This document shows, one piece after another, positions 31,434 to 42,614 of a stretch of 64,000 nt of DNA. The stretch spans positions 186,001-250,000 of the forward strand of contig WIUZ02000016.1 in the NCBI GenBank assembly GCA_015956445.1. The letters run 5' to 3'. The notes under the pieces were generated by a model, which had not been told where the DNA came from, did no database searches, and saw only the letters and a program-made list of their open reading frames with translations. This DNA is from Thelephora terrestris (Eukaryota; Basidiomycota; Agaricomycetes; Thelephorales; Thelephoraceae). The stretch's first letter is position 1; each line of letters opens with the position of its first letter. The translations under genes were made by a program, and so were the position numbers.

Positions 31434-34013
31434 ATGTCTTTCCCAAACAACCATACCTCCAAAGTTGCCAACGGTATCTCCACCATCTCCCGTATCGACC
31501 GTCGTGCCGCCAACCACAAGACCTACGCCAGTGAAGCGGGGACTCCCTATACCACGGATGATCAGGTATGGGGGAGATCTAGTGCTTTTTGTGCTTGCGC
31601 TAACTTTTCCCTCTAGGTAGAGGTTACGTTCTTTTGGCGTTGATGTCAAGCTAACGGCTTCTAGATCTTGGAGGTCGTCAAGAAGGTGGACGCCGAACGT
31701 CTCAGGGAGACGATCCCACATTTGATGGGGTTGACCTGGGACGATGAGCTCTGGGTCCGGTCCATGATCGCCGAGAAGGTGATCTTCCAGATGAGGGGTA
31801 GGTTCGGGGAGCTGGAGCATCCGATCAAGAAGGAGCTCTGGTACACCCTGCAGAGGGGGATCTACGATCAGGACCTGTTGGAGCACGGGGCGACCGTTCC
31901 TCGGGCCGTCCGCCATGCCACCACTTCCACGTCACTGTTGTGGTCACTCGTTCAGGAGGGGGAGAGCAAGGTAGGTTCTCCGTTTGGATATTTGAGTATG
32001 ACTCTCGACTAACCAAACTGCCTAGGTTGAACAATTGGAGCGTGAGGTGAAGGAGGCGAAAGCAGACGTCCTTCGTTTGTCAGCGGAGGGTCTTCTGATG
32101 AAGGAGACTTTGGCCGCCTTCCAGCAGGGAACGAATGAGGCGTTGGAGGCGATGGTTGCCAACCATCAAGAGTTGGTTGCCGGATTGAAGGTCCGGGACA
32201 ACAACATCAAGGGGGCGCTGGCCAGGAGGGATGAAAAGGTTCTTTTAGCCTTTGCAGGTTTATGCAATGACTGAGAGACTTCCTCTAGAGTGAACAGCTC
32301 GAAGACGTGGTGGCCGTGTTGTCGGTGCAGGTCGCGTCCTTGCAGGATAAGACCTGCAACTGCAAGGAGGGTCCTGTGTTGATTGGGGAGGGAACTGCCA
32401 ACGTTCCGTTCGAGCTGGAGTACGCCGACAAGGTGGTACTCCCGTCGCCTAACACTGGGGGCAAGGGGTCACTTACCCAGCAGATACATTGTGATTACAT
32501 TGTGATTTTTTAGACAATGTGTCCAGCCTGTGGCCAGGAGGTACATGCTGAGTTCTTTTACAAAGTACCCATCAATGCGACCACAATGTGGCCAGTGGGT
32601 CCATCTTGATCACTTTTACAAAGTGCCCATCAATTCAATCACAATGTGCCCTGTGGGTCCATGCAGGATACATTGTAAAAATATCCATCAAAGTGGCCAC
32701 TGGGCACTTTGTGAAAGAAACCCCTGGGTTCTTTCACAATTTTGTTCACAAAGTGTCCAGCATACACCTGAGCCACTCATTGAGAGTTCTTTCAGAAAAT
32801 ATCCAGCAATGTGTCCACAAAGTATTCAACCAGATACTCAATGGTTTCTTTGGGAGTTTGTTGTGAAATCCAACCACATTGAGAGTTCATTGTGAAAACA
32901 TTAAGAAGAACCCCCTGGGGACATTGTAGTTGCATTGCTGGGTACTTCTTGAAAGAACTCTCAATGAGTGGCTCAGGCACTCAGTAGGATACATTGTGAA
33001 CAAAATTGTGAAAGAACCCAGGGTTTCTTTCACAAAGTGCCCAGTGGCCACTTTGATGGATATTTTTACAATGTATCCTGCATGGACCCACAGGGCACAT
33101 TGTGATCAAATTGATGGGCACTTTGTAAAAGTGATCAAGATGGACCCACTGGCCACATTATGGTCGCATTGATGGGTACTTTGTAAAAGAACTCAGCATG
33201 TACCTCCTGGCCACAGGCTGGACACATTGTCTAAAAAATCACAATGTAATCACAATGTATCTGCTGGGTAAGTGACCCCTTGCCCCCAGTGTAACCCGTC
33301 GTCCTATGCGACTCCTCCGATCGAGAACGCTGTTCCCGTCCCAACTCCGGCTCCGGCTTCTATGTTGGCCAAGTCCGACAAGGAGAACTGTCGGCGCTGC
33401 CCGTTGCAGCCGATCAGTCAGCTGGTCAAGATCGAGGATGAGGTCATGGAGGTTGACCAGGCCGAAGATGTTCCGCGAGCCATTGAGGTACGTCCGGTGA
33501 CAACAGGGCAGTGTTGTAAACGCTCTCGACGCCGTGTTGCTCATCGCATGGCTCCTTCGGCTAACCCATACCCGCGTCCAGTTGAGTCGGATGGTGACCA
33601 GTCTGGTCAAGATGAGGGACGATCCTTCCGCTACCGGGTCAACCGTCCCTACCGACAGGTCGAGTCGGAGATCCAGCTTCGCCACCAGCTTCGACTCGCA
33701 AGACAGGATCCCACCCAGGGGTGTGACGAGGGAGACGGAGGGTCTCTTGCCGACTACGTCAATAGTACTGCTGAGCAGTCACCCGGTAATGGAGATGTGG
33801 GACCAGGTGTTCCAGAGTTCGGTGACATCTGGGAGGCTGATTGGTCCGCTCGAAGGCATCTCTTCCTATCGGCTTGAACTCGTCGTTCAGCTGAGTGCCG
33901 AAGATGGTGACGCCATGTTTGGGGAGGTCCTAGCGAGGAGGGGCCAGCACTATGATCTCCGGGATGGAAGGTTGATGACCATGAGGCCTGCCGTAGATAG
34001 AGTTGACTTTTGA
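31434..34013 (+). pseudogene. Family A coiled-coil gene, copy 3 (interrupted)
   Basis: The start ATG is at 31434 (MSFPNNHTSKVANGIS), with a TATA-like CTATAAGAAGG near 31360. The same exon order as copy 1 follows: helical domain (31668-31970), coiled coil (32035-32240), CNCKEG exon. A palindromic element sits within that last exon, after which text homologous to the copy 1 tail resumes (VPVPTPAPASMLAKSDKENC) and ends in ARRHLFLSA. As in copy 1, an overlapping second frame is open to the end (34013). Confidence 0.6.
32453..33291. mobile_element. 839 bp palindromic CACTG element
   Basis: It starts CACTGGGGGCAAGGGGTCAC and ends GTGACCCCTTGCCCCCAGTG, with TAA duplicated at 32450-32452 and 33292-33294. 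Comparison with the uninterrupted family A copy 1 (inverse of about 12545-12570) confirms the empty site CCTAACCC. The interior repeats ACTTTGTG/CACAAAGT and ACATTGTG. It has no coding region. Confidence 0.95.
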
Positions 34014-34384
34014 TGGACTTGGATAGCACCGTATATAGCCATGTTGTTACGCTTCGCTGGGAATGGTACACACGTTTGTGTGTTTTGAATGATTGGTGTG
34101 AAGGATAAGGAGTGTGAAGCATTCAAAGCATAAGAAGTGGTAAGAAGAGTTCAAAGAAAGAGCATGTTATAAAAAGTTTAAAAATACCATGTTCCTGACA
34201 AACCACTCCTCCCTCGAATTTGGCCCTGGTACACACGTCACCTCGTATTGTTCTCAATGGCACCTCATGATAAGACTCCGTGGTCGAGAAGCGGGAAGTG
34301 GGAAGCGGGAAGCTTCGGTGGTCCCCTACACGGAAGAGGCTGGTTAGGTTGTGGTTGGTACGATATTGCAGCTCAAATAAAATG

Positions 34385-34560
34385 GATCCTTGCAGCTGCA
34401 CATTCCCATTGACGTTTGGGTGCGTTCGAAGGAGCAGCCCCTTTCTCTCACCTTGGTCGAGGGCACTATCCGAAGGAACTCATCCGGACGTCGATCGCCG
34501 TATTCGAGGATCCGGATAGATTGGAATTTTGAAGTTGTACCTTTTTATCGTGTGGAACCA
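34385..34560 (+). pseudogene. DUF6535 C-terminal exon relic
   Basis: The translated text LQLHIPIDVWVRSKEQPLSL and EGTIRRNSSGRRSP corresponds to RPHIPVEVWAWLKKQPILPP and EGRSRGTNPD in exon 3 of copy III. The following bases lose the frame. Only about 60 codons are recognisable. It is a decayed host-gene fragment next to the end of family A copy 3. Confidence 0.5.
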
Positions 34561-35790
34561 CTGCCTTGGCGATGTTCTTGAGGCGAGTGGGGTACTGATC
34601 TGGATCCAGGAGGATTTGGGCGGCAGCGTCACATCGTTGAACAGCCTGAGTACATAAGGTTGTAGGACGATTGTATCAGTGATTTTCATACCTCAGACGA
34701 CACGAGCCCCTTATCTACATCTATGAAGCCAGCAGGAAAAGTATCAAATGCCAAAGCAGGTATCTATCGATGGAAGCCCTGGCATGATCAATAAGGCTGG
34801 AATCCAACCTCGGATTCAGAGGCAGGGAGGATGCAATTTAGAAGGGGACGATTCCTAGGAGGATGACACCTCTGAATATAGGCATGATGGGGCAATGAAA
34901 ACTGTAATTAAATCGGGAATGTTTCCCAACGTTACTACACTTTCGAGAGGATGTTCTGTTCACCAAGACGCGTAGACTACTAAGTTACGTACAGTAGAGT
35001 ATGATATACAGTTGGGCCTCCGTCGGCCCTGGCTGGCACGTGTACACTCCTCCCCCCTTGTCCGCGATTTCTCATCGCTTACCACCCAAGTCTCATCTCG
35101 CAGTTGGGTTGCCTCCCCATCTGGACTATGCTCCATGTTATTTCAGGCTCTTCCTCTTTTTCGCCCTTCTCAAACGGTCACCAAGCTTAGCCTTAGTTGC
35201 ACATCGCCACCGAGAAAGTTTCCAGAATCGGCAGGCTGTAGCATGCAAAGGGGAGCAAGGAAACTGGAGACGAATAAGGAAGACACGCGAAATGTAGGTC
35301 GGATGCTTGCAGGAGAGACTGGATTGGAGACGGTTGGTATCTGGCTCGGATGGCGGCGGGAGACTGGGGAGGGCGGGCGATGACAGATTTTGTGGGCTGG
35401 AATCAAGCCTCAACTTGCCAGCGTTTCGTTGGAATCTATTCAGCGGGATTTGCGTGAAGCAAATGGGTGATCAGAGTCGAGAGGGGAAACACCGCCGAGC
35501 ATTTTATCAAACTCATAGAAGGACCCACCCCGATCGAAGATTACTCAATTGATCCTGACCATGCCACTGCCTCACATTCAACATGAGGCTTGGGAATGTA
35601 CCTACATTGGGGCAGCTGATCAGCCGGTGTGACTGAGCCACTTAGTGCTCTTCCTAGGTTTTCTCCTCTCCCCTCATCACCTCCTACCATTTTCTTATTC
35701 CCCATGATGGACGATCTAGGGTATATTACAGAGGGACCGTGAGTCCCTCAGTTGCCTCGCCGTAATGCCTACTGACCATACTCCCGCTCG
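34561..35790. other. Stretch without a recognised gene
   Basis: Several short frames are present on both strands (for example 35012-35383) but none shows a known domain, and none is supported by a second copy. I see no repeats with clear ends. Confidence 0.4.
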
Positions 35791-35799
35791 ACTTACAGC

Positions 35800-36046
35800 C
35801 GAACGCCCAAAGAGACCGGCTTGATAGACAATGAACTGAGAGATGCGACTAACCAGAACGGCACAAAGCAAAAACGGTACGCTCTATGGGATGCACATTG
35901 TTCGGTGCACTAAGCATCTATTTCTTAGCTCAAAAAAGTGTCGGAAGTCCAGTAGATCAGACGCTTCTGCCCAGATATCTCCATCGGTGTACGATTCGTG
36001 CGTCTCTCCGTCGGACCGTCCTCCCACATCTGACGTTTAGCTGCAG
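35800..36046 (+). pseudogene. DUF6535 N-terminal exon duplicate
   Basis: The frame with FGALSIYFLAQKSVGSPVDQ and TLLPRYLHRC...LPHLTFSC matches text upstream of DUF6535 copy II at about 38520-38700 (FGALSIHSLVQKSVASPVDQ, LPKYLHQC, LPHLTFSC). Conservation in one frame suggests that it is a variable N-terminal exon of the gene. The duplicate ends at the family B insertion at 36053, where the CATGC target lies. Confidence 0.5.
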
Positions 36047-36048
36047 AC

Positions 36049-36624
36049 ATGCTGTCACGAACGCGTGACATAGTAGCCAAGATCACACAAGTAATTCAAG
36101 ACATTGGTCTTATTCGCAGTAATAATAGTACAAGGGCGACTAGCAAAAACTACAAACTCAGACAAGAACAAACGGATCTACGTCGCACGCACAGTCCTGA
36201 GCAAACGGACAACGATGAGCGAAGTGGTGAGGGTTATGTACACTCTCAGGGCAATACAAATACGCTCATGTCACCGGATCCTGCCAACACTCCCTACACC
36301 CCAACACATCATGATATAAACTATCATGCATCTCCCGCTTCACGTCCGACAAGGCTGCGCTCACTAATGCAAACCCATAGTGGTCTTGGAGACCCGCCAC
36401 TTCCACCTTCAACTTCATCCGAACTTGACGTGACTGGTCGGAGGGACGACAGCGTTGACCAGAACGAGTCATCGGACTCTTGCGGTTCTTCTTCTTCTGG
36501 GACCTCTCTACCATCTGGCGAACTGGGGCAGGACTCCAGGGAGGGGATGGAGGGAGAGGAACGCCCTGATCCTGGCGGTGGCGAAGGGACGACTGGGGAC
36601 TTGCAAGGGGGGTCGGTGCAATAA
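36049..36624 (+). CDS. Family B third frame, copy 2 (191 aa), antisense to B2
   Basis: The frame is open from the LTR edge; the only in-frame ATG at its start comes from the target-site duplication. It reads RDIVAKITQVIQDIGLIRSN, then polar text, then a Gly/Asp/Glu-rich end (GELGQDSREGMEGEERPDPG). The final 300 bp are antisense to B2, and both frames are open in both family B copies. It may be a real exon that splices across the LTR edge, or a by-product of the low-complexity B2 tail. I recognise no domain. Confidence 0.35.
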   Translation: MLSRTRDIVAKITQVIQDIGLIRSNNSTRATSKNYKLRQEQTDLRRTHSPEQTDNDERSGEGYVHSQGNTNTLMSPDPANTPYTPTHHDINYHASPASRPTRLRSLMQTHSGLGDPPLPPSTSSELDVTGRRDDSVDQNESSDSCGSSSSGTSLPSGELGQDSREGMEGEERPDPGGGEGTTGDLQGGSVQ

Positions 36625-37061
36625 GCCCCATGGCATTGGTGTCCGAAATATCGGAAGAGAGATGCCTGGAAAGGTCCCCAATGTTCCAAAGCAAAGTGAG
36701 AGAAGTCATCATTCAAGCTGTTCATGATGACGTACATGAGGTCCACACGCTTCTCCAGTTTTGCAATCCTATCCTCCCTCTCCCTCTCCATGGCGTCCAA
36801 CAAAAGGACGGCTCCAGGGTGACCAGCTTGAACCTGAGGCCTAGAAAGCCTGGGGTCTTCGTACCCAGCTTGTTCCCAGAACTCGGCGGGGGCGTTGTGG
36901 GCGGTGAGGAAGTTGACGGCAACTTGGTTGTCGTGAGCGATGTTGGCAGGGGAGTCATATAGATGTTGCTCCACGTTGTAGGGAGCATCCGTCTCGAAGG
37001 ATGGAGTGAAGGGGGTGGCGGCAGCGTTGAGAACGACGTTGTTGGCGACGAAAGCAGACAT
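36324..37061 (-). CDS. Family B protein B2, copy 2
   Basis: I chose ATG at 37059-37061 (MSAFVANNVVLNAAATPF) because it aligns with copy 1. An upstream in-frame extension would run through promoter repeats. It has the same layout as copy 1, with the His/Cys cluster FGHQCHGAYCTDPPCK and an acidic Ser/Pro tail. Function is unknown. Confidence 0.6.
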   Translation of the reverse strand: MSAFVANNVVLNAAATPFTPSFETDAPYNVEQHLYDSPANIAHDNQVAVNFLTAHNAPAEFWEQAGYEDPRLSRPQVQAGHPGAVLLLDAMEREREDRIAKLEKRVDLMYVIMNSLNDDFSHFALEHWGPFQASLFRYFGHQCHGAYCTDPPCKSPVVPSPPPGSGRSSPSIPSLESCPSSPDGREVPEEEEPQESDDSFWSTLSSLRPVTSSSDEVEGGSGGSPRPLWVCISERSLVGREAGDA

Positions 37062-37716
37062 AGTAGTAATGGATATTTGAGAGAGGAGAGTAGTGCTGGT
37101 GATTATGGGTGGGAAAGAGGCGATGGAGGGAACGATCATTAATCCCCCTGACTTAAATACATCCTGACTCAAAGAAAGAACCGAAAAGGAAAACAATAAC
37201 CCATTATCCATTAAAGTCCTAATTAGGATAAACAAACCCTCAGCCCTGATCGTGTTCCCATCAAACCCTGAGAAATCCCCATCGATCATGAGAAATCCCC
37301 ACCACGCTTCTATTACTACCGTTGATCCAGAGAAATCCCCATCGATCATGGGAAATCCCCACCACGCTTCTATTACTACCATGAAACACGAGAAATCCCC
37401 GAATGCTTCCATCGACTCGCGCCTCTACTGTTCCCGTACTAGTAATTACCATCTGTCGTTCTAAGTCCCCTTATTCTGACTCATCTACCCTACCCTAAAC
37501 TACGCACAGACCATGTTGACTCCTGTTTGACTCGTTGTAAAATAATGACTCCTGTAGAGGATTGGGTATATAAGGAAGAGCGTTCGCTCCTTCTTTTCCC
37601 CATTCTCAATCTCTTCTGTACTCCTCTACCTATAACCTGAATAAAAGTAAGCTGAGGAATTCTCCTCACGGCCTACCTCTTCTGACTCATTTCAGCAGGA
37701 ATCCTCCTGCCAGTGT
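37062..37716. promoter_or_regulatory. Divergent promoter between B2 and B1, copy 2
   Basis: AGAAATCCCC or GGAAATCCCC recurs at about 37270, 37290, 37332, 37351 and 37392, in units of roughly 60 bp that include CACCACGCTTCTATTACTAC. A TATA box for B1 is GGGTATATAAGG near 37564-37575. The repeats are shared, inverted, with copy 1. Confidence 0.55.
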
Positions 37717-38340
37717 ATGTTCAGTGCCCCCAACCCCTTCCCCTCTACAAGTCCAGTCCAGCGACCAGTCGTCCCTGATGCTAGGAGATCTATCTGGGAG
37801 TATAAACTCATCAGAAGTCTTCAAGTAAACCGAACCACCGGTTTACTCACCCATTTCCCTTACTACCGACCCTTTGCAGCTCTCGACGCCGGAGTCACTA
37901 CTCCCCCTTTTCTCCTAGGAGCAGATCATCAATTCCTTTGGAATTCGGATCTTACTGAGAGCGTCCTCGCGACTGTCTACTTCAGTATCAGCCCAGCCTT
38001 TTACTTCCCCTCCCCACGTGTTCATCTCACCACTAACATCCACACCCATTCTCCTGCTATCATTGTTCTTTGGTGGGAGATCCCAACTGAATTACCTTAT
38101 TCAGTTATAGAATATCTCATAAATTTCGAACGCCTTAGCGACCAAGACTTCGAACCTTTTGTGCAGCAACTCAACCAGTTCTGCCAAGACTACCACTCAC
38201 CCGTTCACCCTTATCAGACAGAGTCACCCCTCTCTCTTGATACTCCTCCTCCCCTCGTTTCTACACCCGGAACCCCTTTCAAAACTAGACCCGACACTCC
38301 TCACCCTTCCGCTAATCCTCTAGCGCCCCACAAACAGTAA
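37717..38340 (+). CDS. Family B protein B1, copy 2 (207 aa)
   Basis: The start ATG is at 37717 (MFSAPNPFPSTSPVQRP), about 145 bp after the TATA box. The stop lies 20 bp before the LTR end. It differs from copy 1 at about nine residues over 207, with no length change. The core has the segments FPYYRPFAALDAGVTTPPFL and IVLWWEIPTELPYSVIEYL, and the tail is proline-rich. Function is unknown. Confidence 0.6.
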   Translation: MFSAPNPFPSTSPVQRPVVPDARRSIWEYKLIRSLQVNRTTGLLTHFPYYRPFAALDAGVTTPPFLLGADHQFLWNSDLTESVLATVYFSISPAFYFPSPRVHLTTNIHTHSPAIIVLWWEIPTELPYSVIEYLINFERLSDQDFEPFVQQLNQFCQDYHSPVHPYQTESPLSLDTPPPLVSTPGTPFKTRPDTPHPSANPLAPHKQ

Positions 38341-38369
38341 GCAGGCCTACAACCCTGACACATGCCCCT

Positions 38370-41300
38370 GATGAAGGACTGGGGCAGAGTGAGAACAATG
38401 GACACAGCGCTGGACAAAAGGTGGACGACAGAGGAACACCCAACGAAACCGGCTCAATACGCGAGGAACTGAGAGATGTGAGTAATCAGAGCGGCACAAA
38501 GAGAAACTGGTATGCTTTAGTAAACACACATCGTTCGGGGCACTAAGCATCCATTCATTAGTTCAAAAAAGTGTTGCAAGTCCGGTGGACCAGGTGCTGC
38601 TGCCCAAATATCTCCATCAGTGCTATCGGCGTGGGATTCGTGCGTCTCACCATTGGTCCGTCCTTCCACATCTAACGTTCAGCTGCAGACTGGCTAGAGA
38701 AGAATTAATGCATGAGATCGAAGGAAGGACCGCTGGACAACAGGCGGACAGGTAGGTTCCATTTCATACCTTACTTGTATGCCGTTGAGAGTTTCTTGCA
38801 GCCCGAAACAGGACACAGCACTCCCTCAAGAAGACCACCAAGCCCGATTCTACAAGCACTACCGCAAGGTTGCCGACAAGTACGATAAGGAATTTCTCAA
38901 AAAACACGAGGAGGACCTGGACACCACCCTGATCTTTGTGAGCCCCACATGAGGTGAAGCTCCGTCAAACGCGTGCTGACTCATGGACCAGGCTGGTCTG
39001 TTCTCTGCAGTTACTTCTGCCTTCATCATCCAGGTCGACTCTCAACTACAACCCAACTCAAACAGCGAGACCGCCGCACTCCTCCGAGTTCTCATTTACA
39101 AGATTGACAACACCACGTTCGGAAATGAAATCCCCACCCTCCCACCGCAATGGAATGGACCTCCTCCTGCGATGGTCAACGTCGAAGCGATACTCTACAT
39201 GAGTCTTGTCGCTGCGCTCTTTTCTGCGTTCCTGGCGATGCTCGGCAAACAATGGTTGAACCGTTATGCTTCAGCAGACCTCAGGGGGTCAGCTATTGAG
39301 CGATGCCGGAATCGACAGCGAAAGCTTGACGGTATTGACACGTGGTACTTTGACACTGTTATGGAGTCATTGCCGTTAATGCTGCAGGCAGCATTGTTGC
39401 TTCTCTGCTGCGCCCTTTCCCGGTATCTCTGGGTGATCAATGTTACCATTGCGTCGGTTGTCCTTGGAATCACTTTGTTTGGTGTCCTCTTTTACCTTTC
39501 CATTTCAATTGCTGGGGCGGTCTCCGAAGTCTGCCCATATCAAACTCCCAGATCATACTTCATTCGCCACCTGTTGCAGTACATCCCCAGTGCCTCAGCT
39601 CTCAGAGATGCCATCAAGAAGGTTCGCAACACCGTCAATAATGTCAAATGGCCGCTCTCTGAGTGGCTTCCAGTTCCTCAGTACGACGTCATCCTTTTCC
39701 TTGTGGACCGGGCTCTCTCCATTCTCCTCGTATTTCCTACCTCCATCTATTGTATCGGGCGAGCTGCAATTCCAGCATTCTCCCAGCTTCCTATTGGAGC
39801 CTATGGTCTCGTTTGCAGGGCGTGTACTTGGTTGCATGGAGCTCATGGGTTAGACCAACAGGCGGCTGTGTTAGACTTGCGTTGTGTCTTGTGGACATTC
39901 CAGATGTCCCTAGAAAAGCCTGTTCGCCATTCAATCACCCAATACCTCGTGACGACGCCGGAGCTTCACAACTTTGACCCCACCTTTGTCACACGTTACT
40001 TCAATGTCTTCGTCAGGTGTGTCACCACCAGAAACTATATATGGGTAATTGTTGAAGGGTTGGATGAGCTTGCTAAAGCTTCCATCCGGTGTCTCTTCCT
40101 CGCCGTCCATCATCTCCATGTAACAGATCCAACCTCAAGTGTCCTGGCAGATTTCCTCCAACGCTACAACACGATGTTTCCTCACCCAATTTTTTTCATA
40201 AATCTCCCATTCTACTCTATGATGAAGACAATCCTTTTCTTGGTTGATCGAGACAGGAACAATTTCCCAAGGCTCTCATGGAACCAGCTCAATCCGTGCC
40301 TTCGGTATCACACCGCCTTTGCACAGGATATGGTCAAGGCTGCCGAGCTAGAATATAAGGAGACGCAGAAAGTGTCTCGTTGGATCCTCCGCTTTGTGGT
40401 CCATTCCATGTTCCCTCTGCCATCGGTCTCTGTTGTTGCCAGCTGCCTGACAATCATCGCGATTGACTTGGGCTGTGATGTCTCAAATATCAAAAGTCCA
40501 GACAAGAGGTGTGTTAAAATCTGATGGGTTTGTAAATTTCTGACAAAGGACCAGTGTAACAGTGGAGCGTGTCTTCAACATCATCACTTGGAAGCTCAAA
40601 ACCATTGCCGAAAACCCTGATCGGAAATCACTCTTCTCGAAGCGCAAAGCCATCAGTGCGCTATTCCAATATGCAATTCATTTGGAGGGTGTTGGGCGGC
40701 AAGAGGCGGCCGATGCAATTGCACATCTTTTTCGAGATTCGGGGATCCCATGGTGTCAAATCAAACCATATGTCAAGATGTGGTTCATGAAATCAACATC
40801 TTTTCCCTTGAACCAGGCCCTGATACACATGTTGCCCTGTGCAGATTGGCATAGGGCCCACTACAAGACAGTTGAGAAGTGGACGAAGGTAGTCTTGCAG
40901 GTCTCATTTACGGAAGAGGTTTGTCGGAGTGCAGTTGCAGTAATGCTGCAAATTTCACTCAACAACTCCCTGTGGCCACTCATTCCCATTAACATTTGGG
41001 CATGGTTGAAGGAACAGCCTGCTCTCCCACCTTTGTTTGGGAGACAACCAGTAAAAATGGATGAGGGCCTTATCCGCTATCTCCATGGACTTGACGACAT
41101 TGAGATTCTCAAGTCATACTTGCTTGTTCTTTGGTCAGAAGGGCATGAAGTCTGGTTCTTGGATGAGGCAACAGATTTTATCTGTGAAACCTTTGGTGGG
41201 ATTGGGATGCAGGACCACAAGAAGGACCTCATCAAACAGCTGGATCATGTTTTAGGGCAATTGGATCAGGGATTGGCATACAGCAAACAGCATAACATAT

Positions 41301-41419
41301 GGTCCCTTGCTCTTGGGCGACAGATATGGTCAAGGACAAGTTGTTACCGAAGGCTGAAGAAGTTATTGGAGGGTGTGGACAGCGATGAAGACTCTAATCT
41401 GTACGCTGTCTCACATTAA
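38370..41419 (+). CDS. DUF6535 membrane protein, copy II
   Basis: The conserved exons are about 38708-38751, 38802-38937, 38992-40508 and 40555-41419. They join in frame and give at least 853 residues from the ATG at 38708. Frame-conserved text upstream (38520-38707) suggests the true N-terminus lies further 5'. The core reads EDHQARFYKHYRKVADKYDK, then AGLFSAVTSAFIIQVDSQL (helix 1), AILYMSLVAALFSAFLAML followed by GKQWLNRYA, and MLQAALLLLCCALSRYLW and TIASVVLGITLFGVLFYL (helices 3 and 4). This is the DUF6535 signature. The rest is a soluble region ending with a helical C-terminus. It runs convergent to copy III. Function unknown; an integral membrane location is likely. Confidence 0.85.
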
Positions 41420-42614
41420 TTATTTGCTGATAGGTATCCTGATAATCAAGACATGTATAGAACCTCCTCTGACCTGTAACTGTAATCATGCTCCCATGAT
41501 TACGACGTCATTATGTTCATGTTGAATTACAGTACAGTATATAAACAGTATTCGACCTCGATTACAGTAGGATACCTCTCTCTGTCTCTCTCTATCTCAA
41601 AACAAACTGTTGTCCCTTCTGTCGCCGTTCTGAGTGTTGCCACCTCACGGCGGCTTCCAGTAACATGGCACCTACAATCTCCATTTCCCATGTCCCTGAT
41701 TTTTGTTTTGGACAATGCTTACTGCCCATGCCTCATCTCTCCATCTTTTCTCCCCATCTGGAATGCACACAATGGCATTTTCCTTCTTTCCTTACTTCAC
41801 CCCTTTGCAGATTACTAGCTTAGACGTTGCAAGGAAGACACCCAGCATTTGCCACACCTCCAAAACCTTCTGCAACTCCCTCCTTTCAGCTCACCTCTCA
41901 TTGAATTGTGTTCTGCCTCTTTGTATGTACTGCTGACCCTTTGAATGCCCGTAGATGATGTGTTCCGTTTCCATCTAGATTTTATCACCTGTGATGAACT
42001 ATGAACAAAGAACTGATCCACTTGTGCAAGTGCACATCACAGAAACAGGGATTGCTACAGGGGCCCTTTTGGTGATTGAAAGTTACTTTCTTGGACCAAG
42101 ATGGGTCCCAGTGGCGAACATCAAAACCAAACTTTGTGGGAGGGTGCTTCCATTGACTCCTTTGCTCCCTGGGGTTGGGACGTGTACCTTGAATGTAATC
42201 GTGAAGTGGTGGTGCGCAACTTTGCGGCGAATGGTACATTTGGGTGAAGAGTAGCTCGATGAATGCGAAAAAAGTTTGAGTAACCTACGTAGCCGTAAAG
42301 AAAATAGAAGACAAAACTTTGTCGCTCCGCCGGGGTCCCGTGTGATGGTCAACGGATAGAAATCAGAATGAAGGATCGAAACACGTTGCCATATCCTACT
42401 GTCTTGTCTCCCACCAAAATAATGTGCTTGCAAGCGAGAGTGCAACTGTCTGAACAGCGGGGGGAGAGGGGGGGTGTCAGGAGACGAGACGAAACAAAGC
42501 GTGACACACGAACGTCAGGAAGGACTATCAACTTCTCCAAACACAAAATCACGGACATGGGAGGGGCAGAGCACAAGTTGAGTGATATCCTGCACAACGC
42601 CCAAAGGAATCACG
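41420..42614. other. Intergenic region between convergent DUF6535 genes
   Basis: No gene is seen. The first 600 bp resemble the 3' flank of copy I. A short CT-rich microsatellite lies near 41577-41597. Confidence 0.5.

Larger units (their letters stand above)
31192..34200 (+). mobile_element. Family A LTR-like unit, copy 3
   Basis: Homology to copies 1 and 2 begins near TTCTAGGCGTTCCGG at 31198, so the 5' third is missing. The right end is ATGTTCCTGACA at 34200, the inverse of the copy 1 end. It carries the same spliced gene and is interrupted by the 839 bp palindrome at 32453-33291. Confidence 0.7.
36053..38360 (+). mobile_element. Family B gene-bearing solo LTR, copy 2 (2308 bp)
   Basis: It begins TGTCACGAACGCGTGACA and ends CAACCCTGACA, with CATGC duplicated at 36048-36052 and 38361-38365. 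It holds the antisense frame (36049-36624, plus), B2 (36324-37061, minus), a divergent promoter and B1 (37717-38340, plus). The two family B copies share ends, length and gene order while sitting at different targets. No internal retroelement region accompanies it. Confidence 0.9.

Noticed and set aside
34561-35790. Possible small genes at 35001-35552
   Set aside because: Several overlapping frames of similar length with no domain or copy; composition like random coding-strand shadows.
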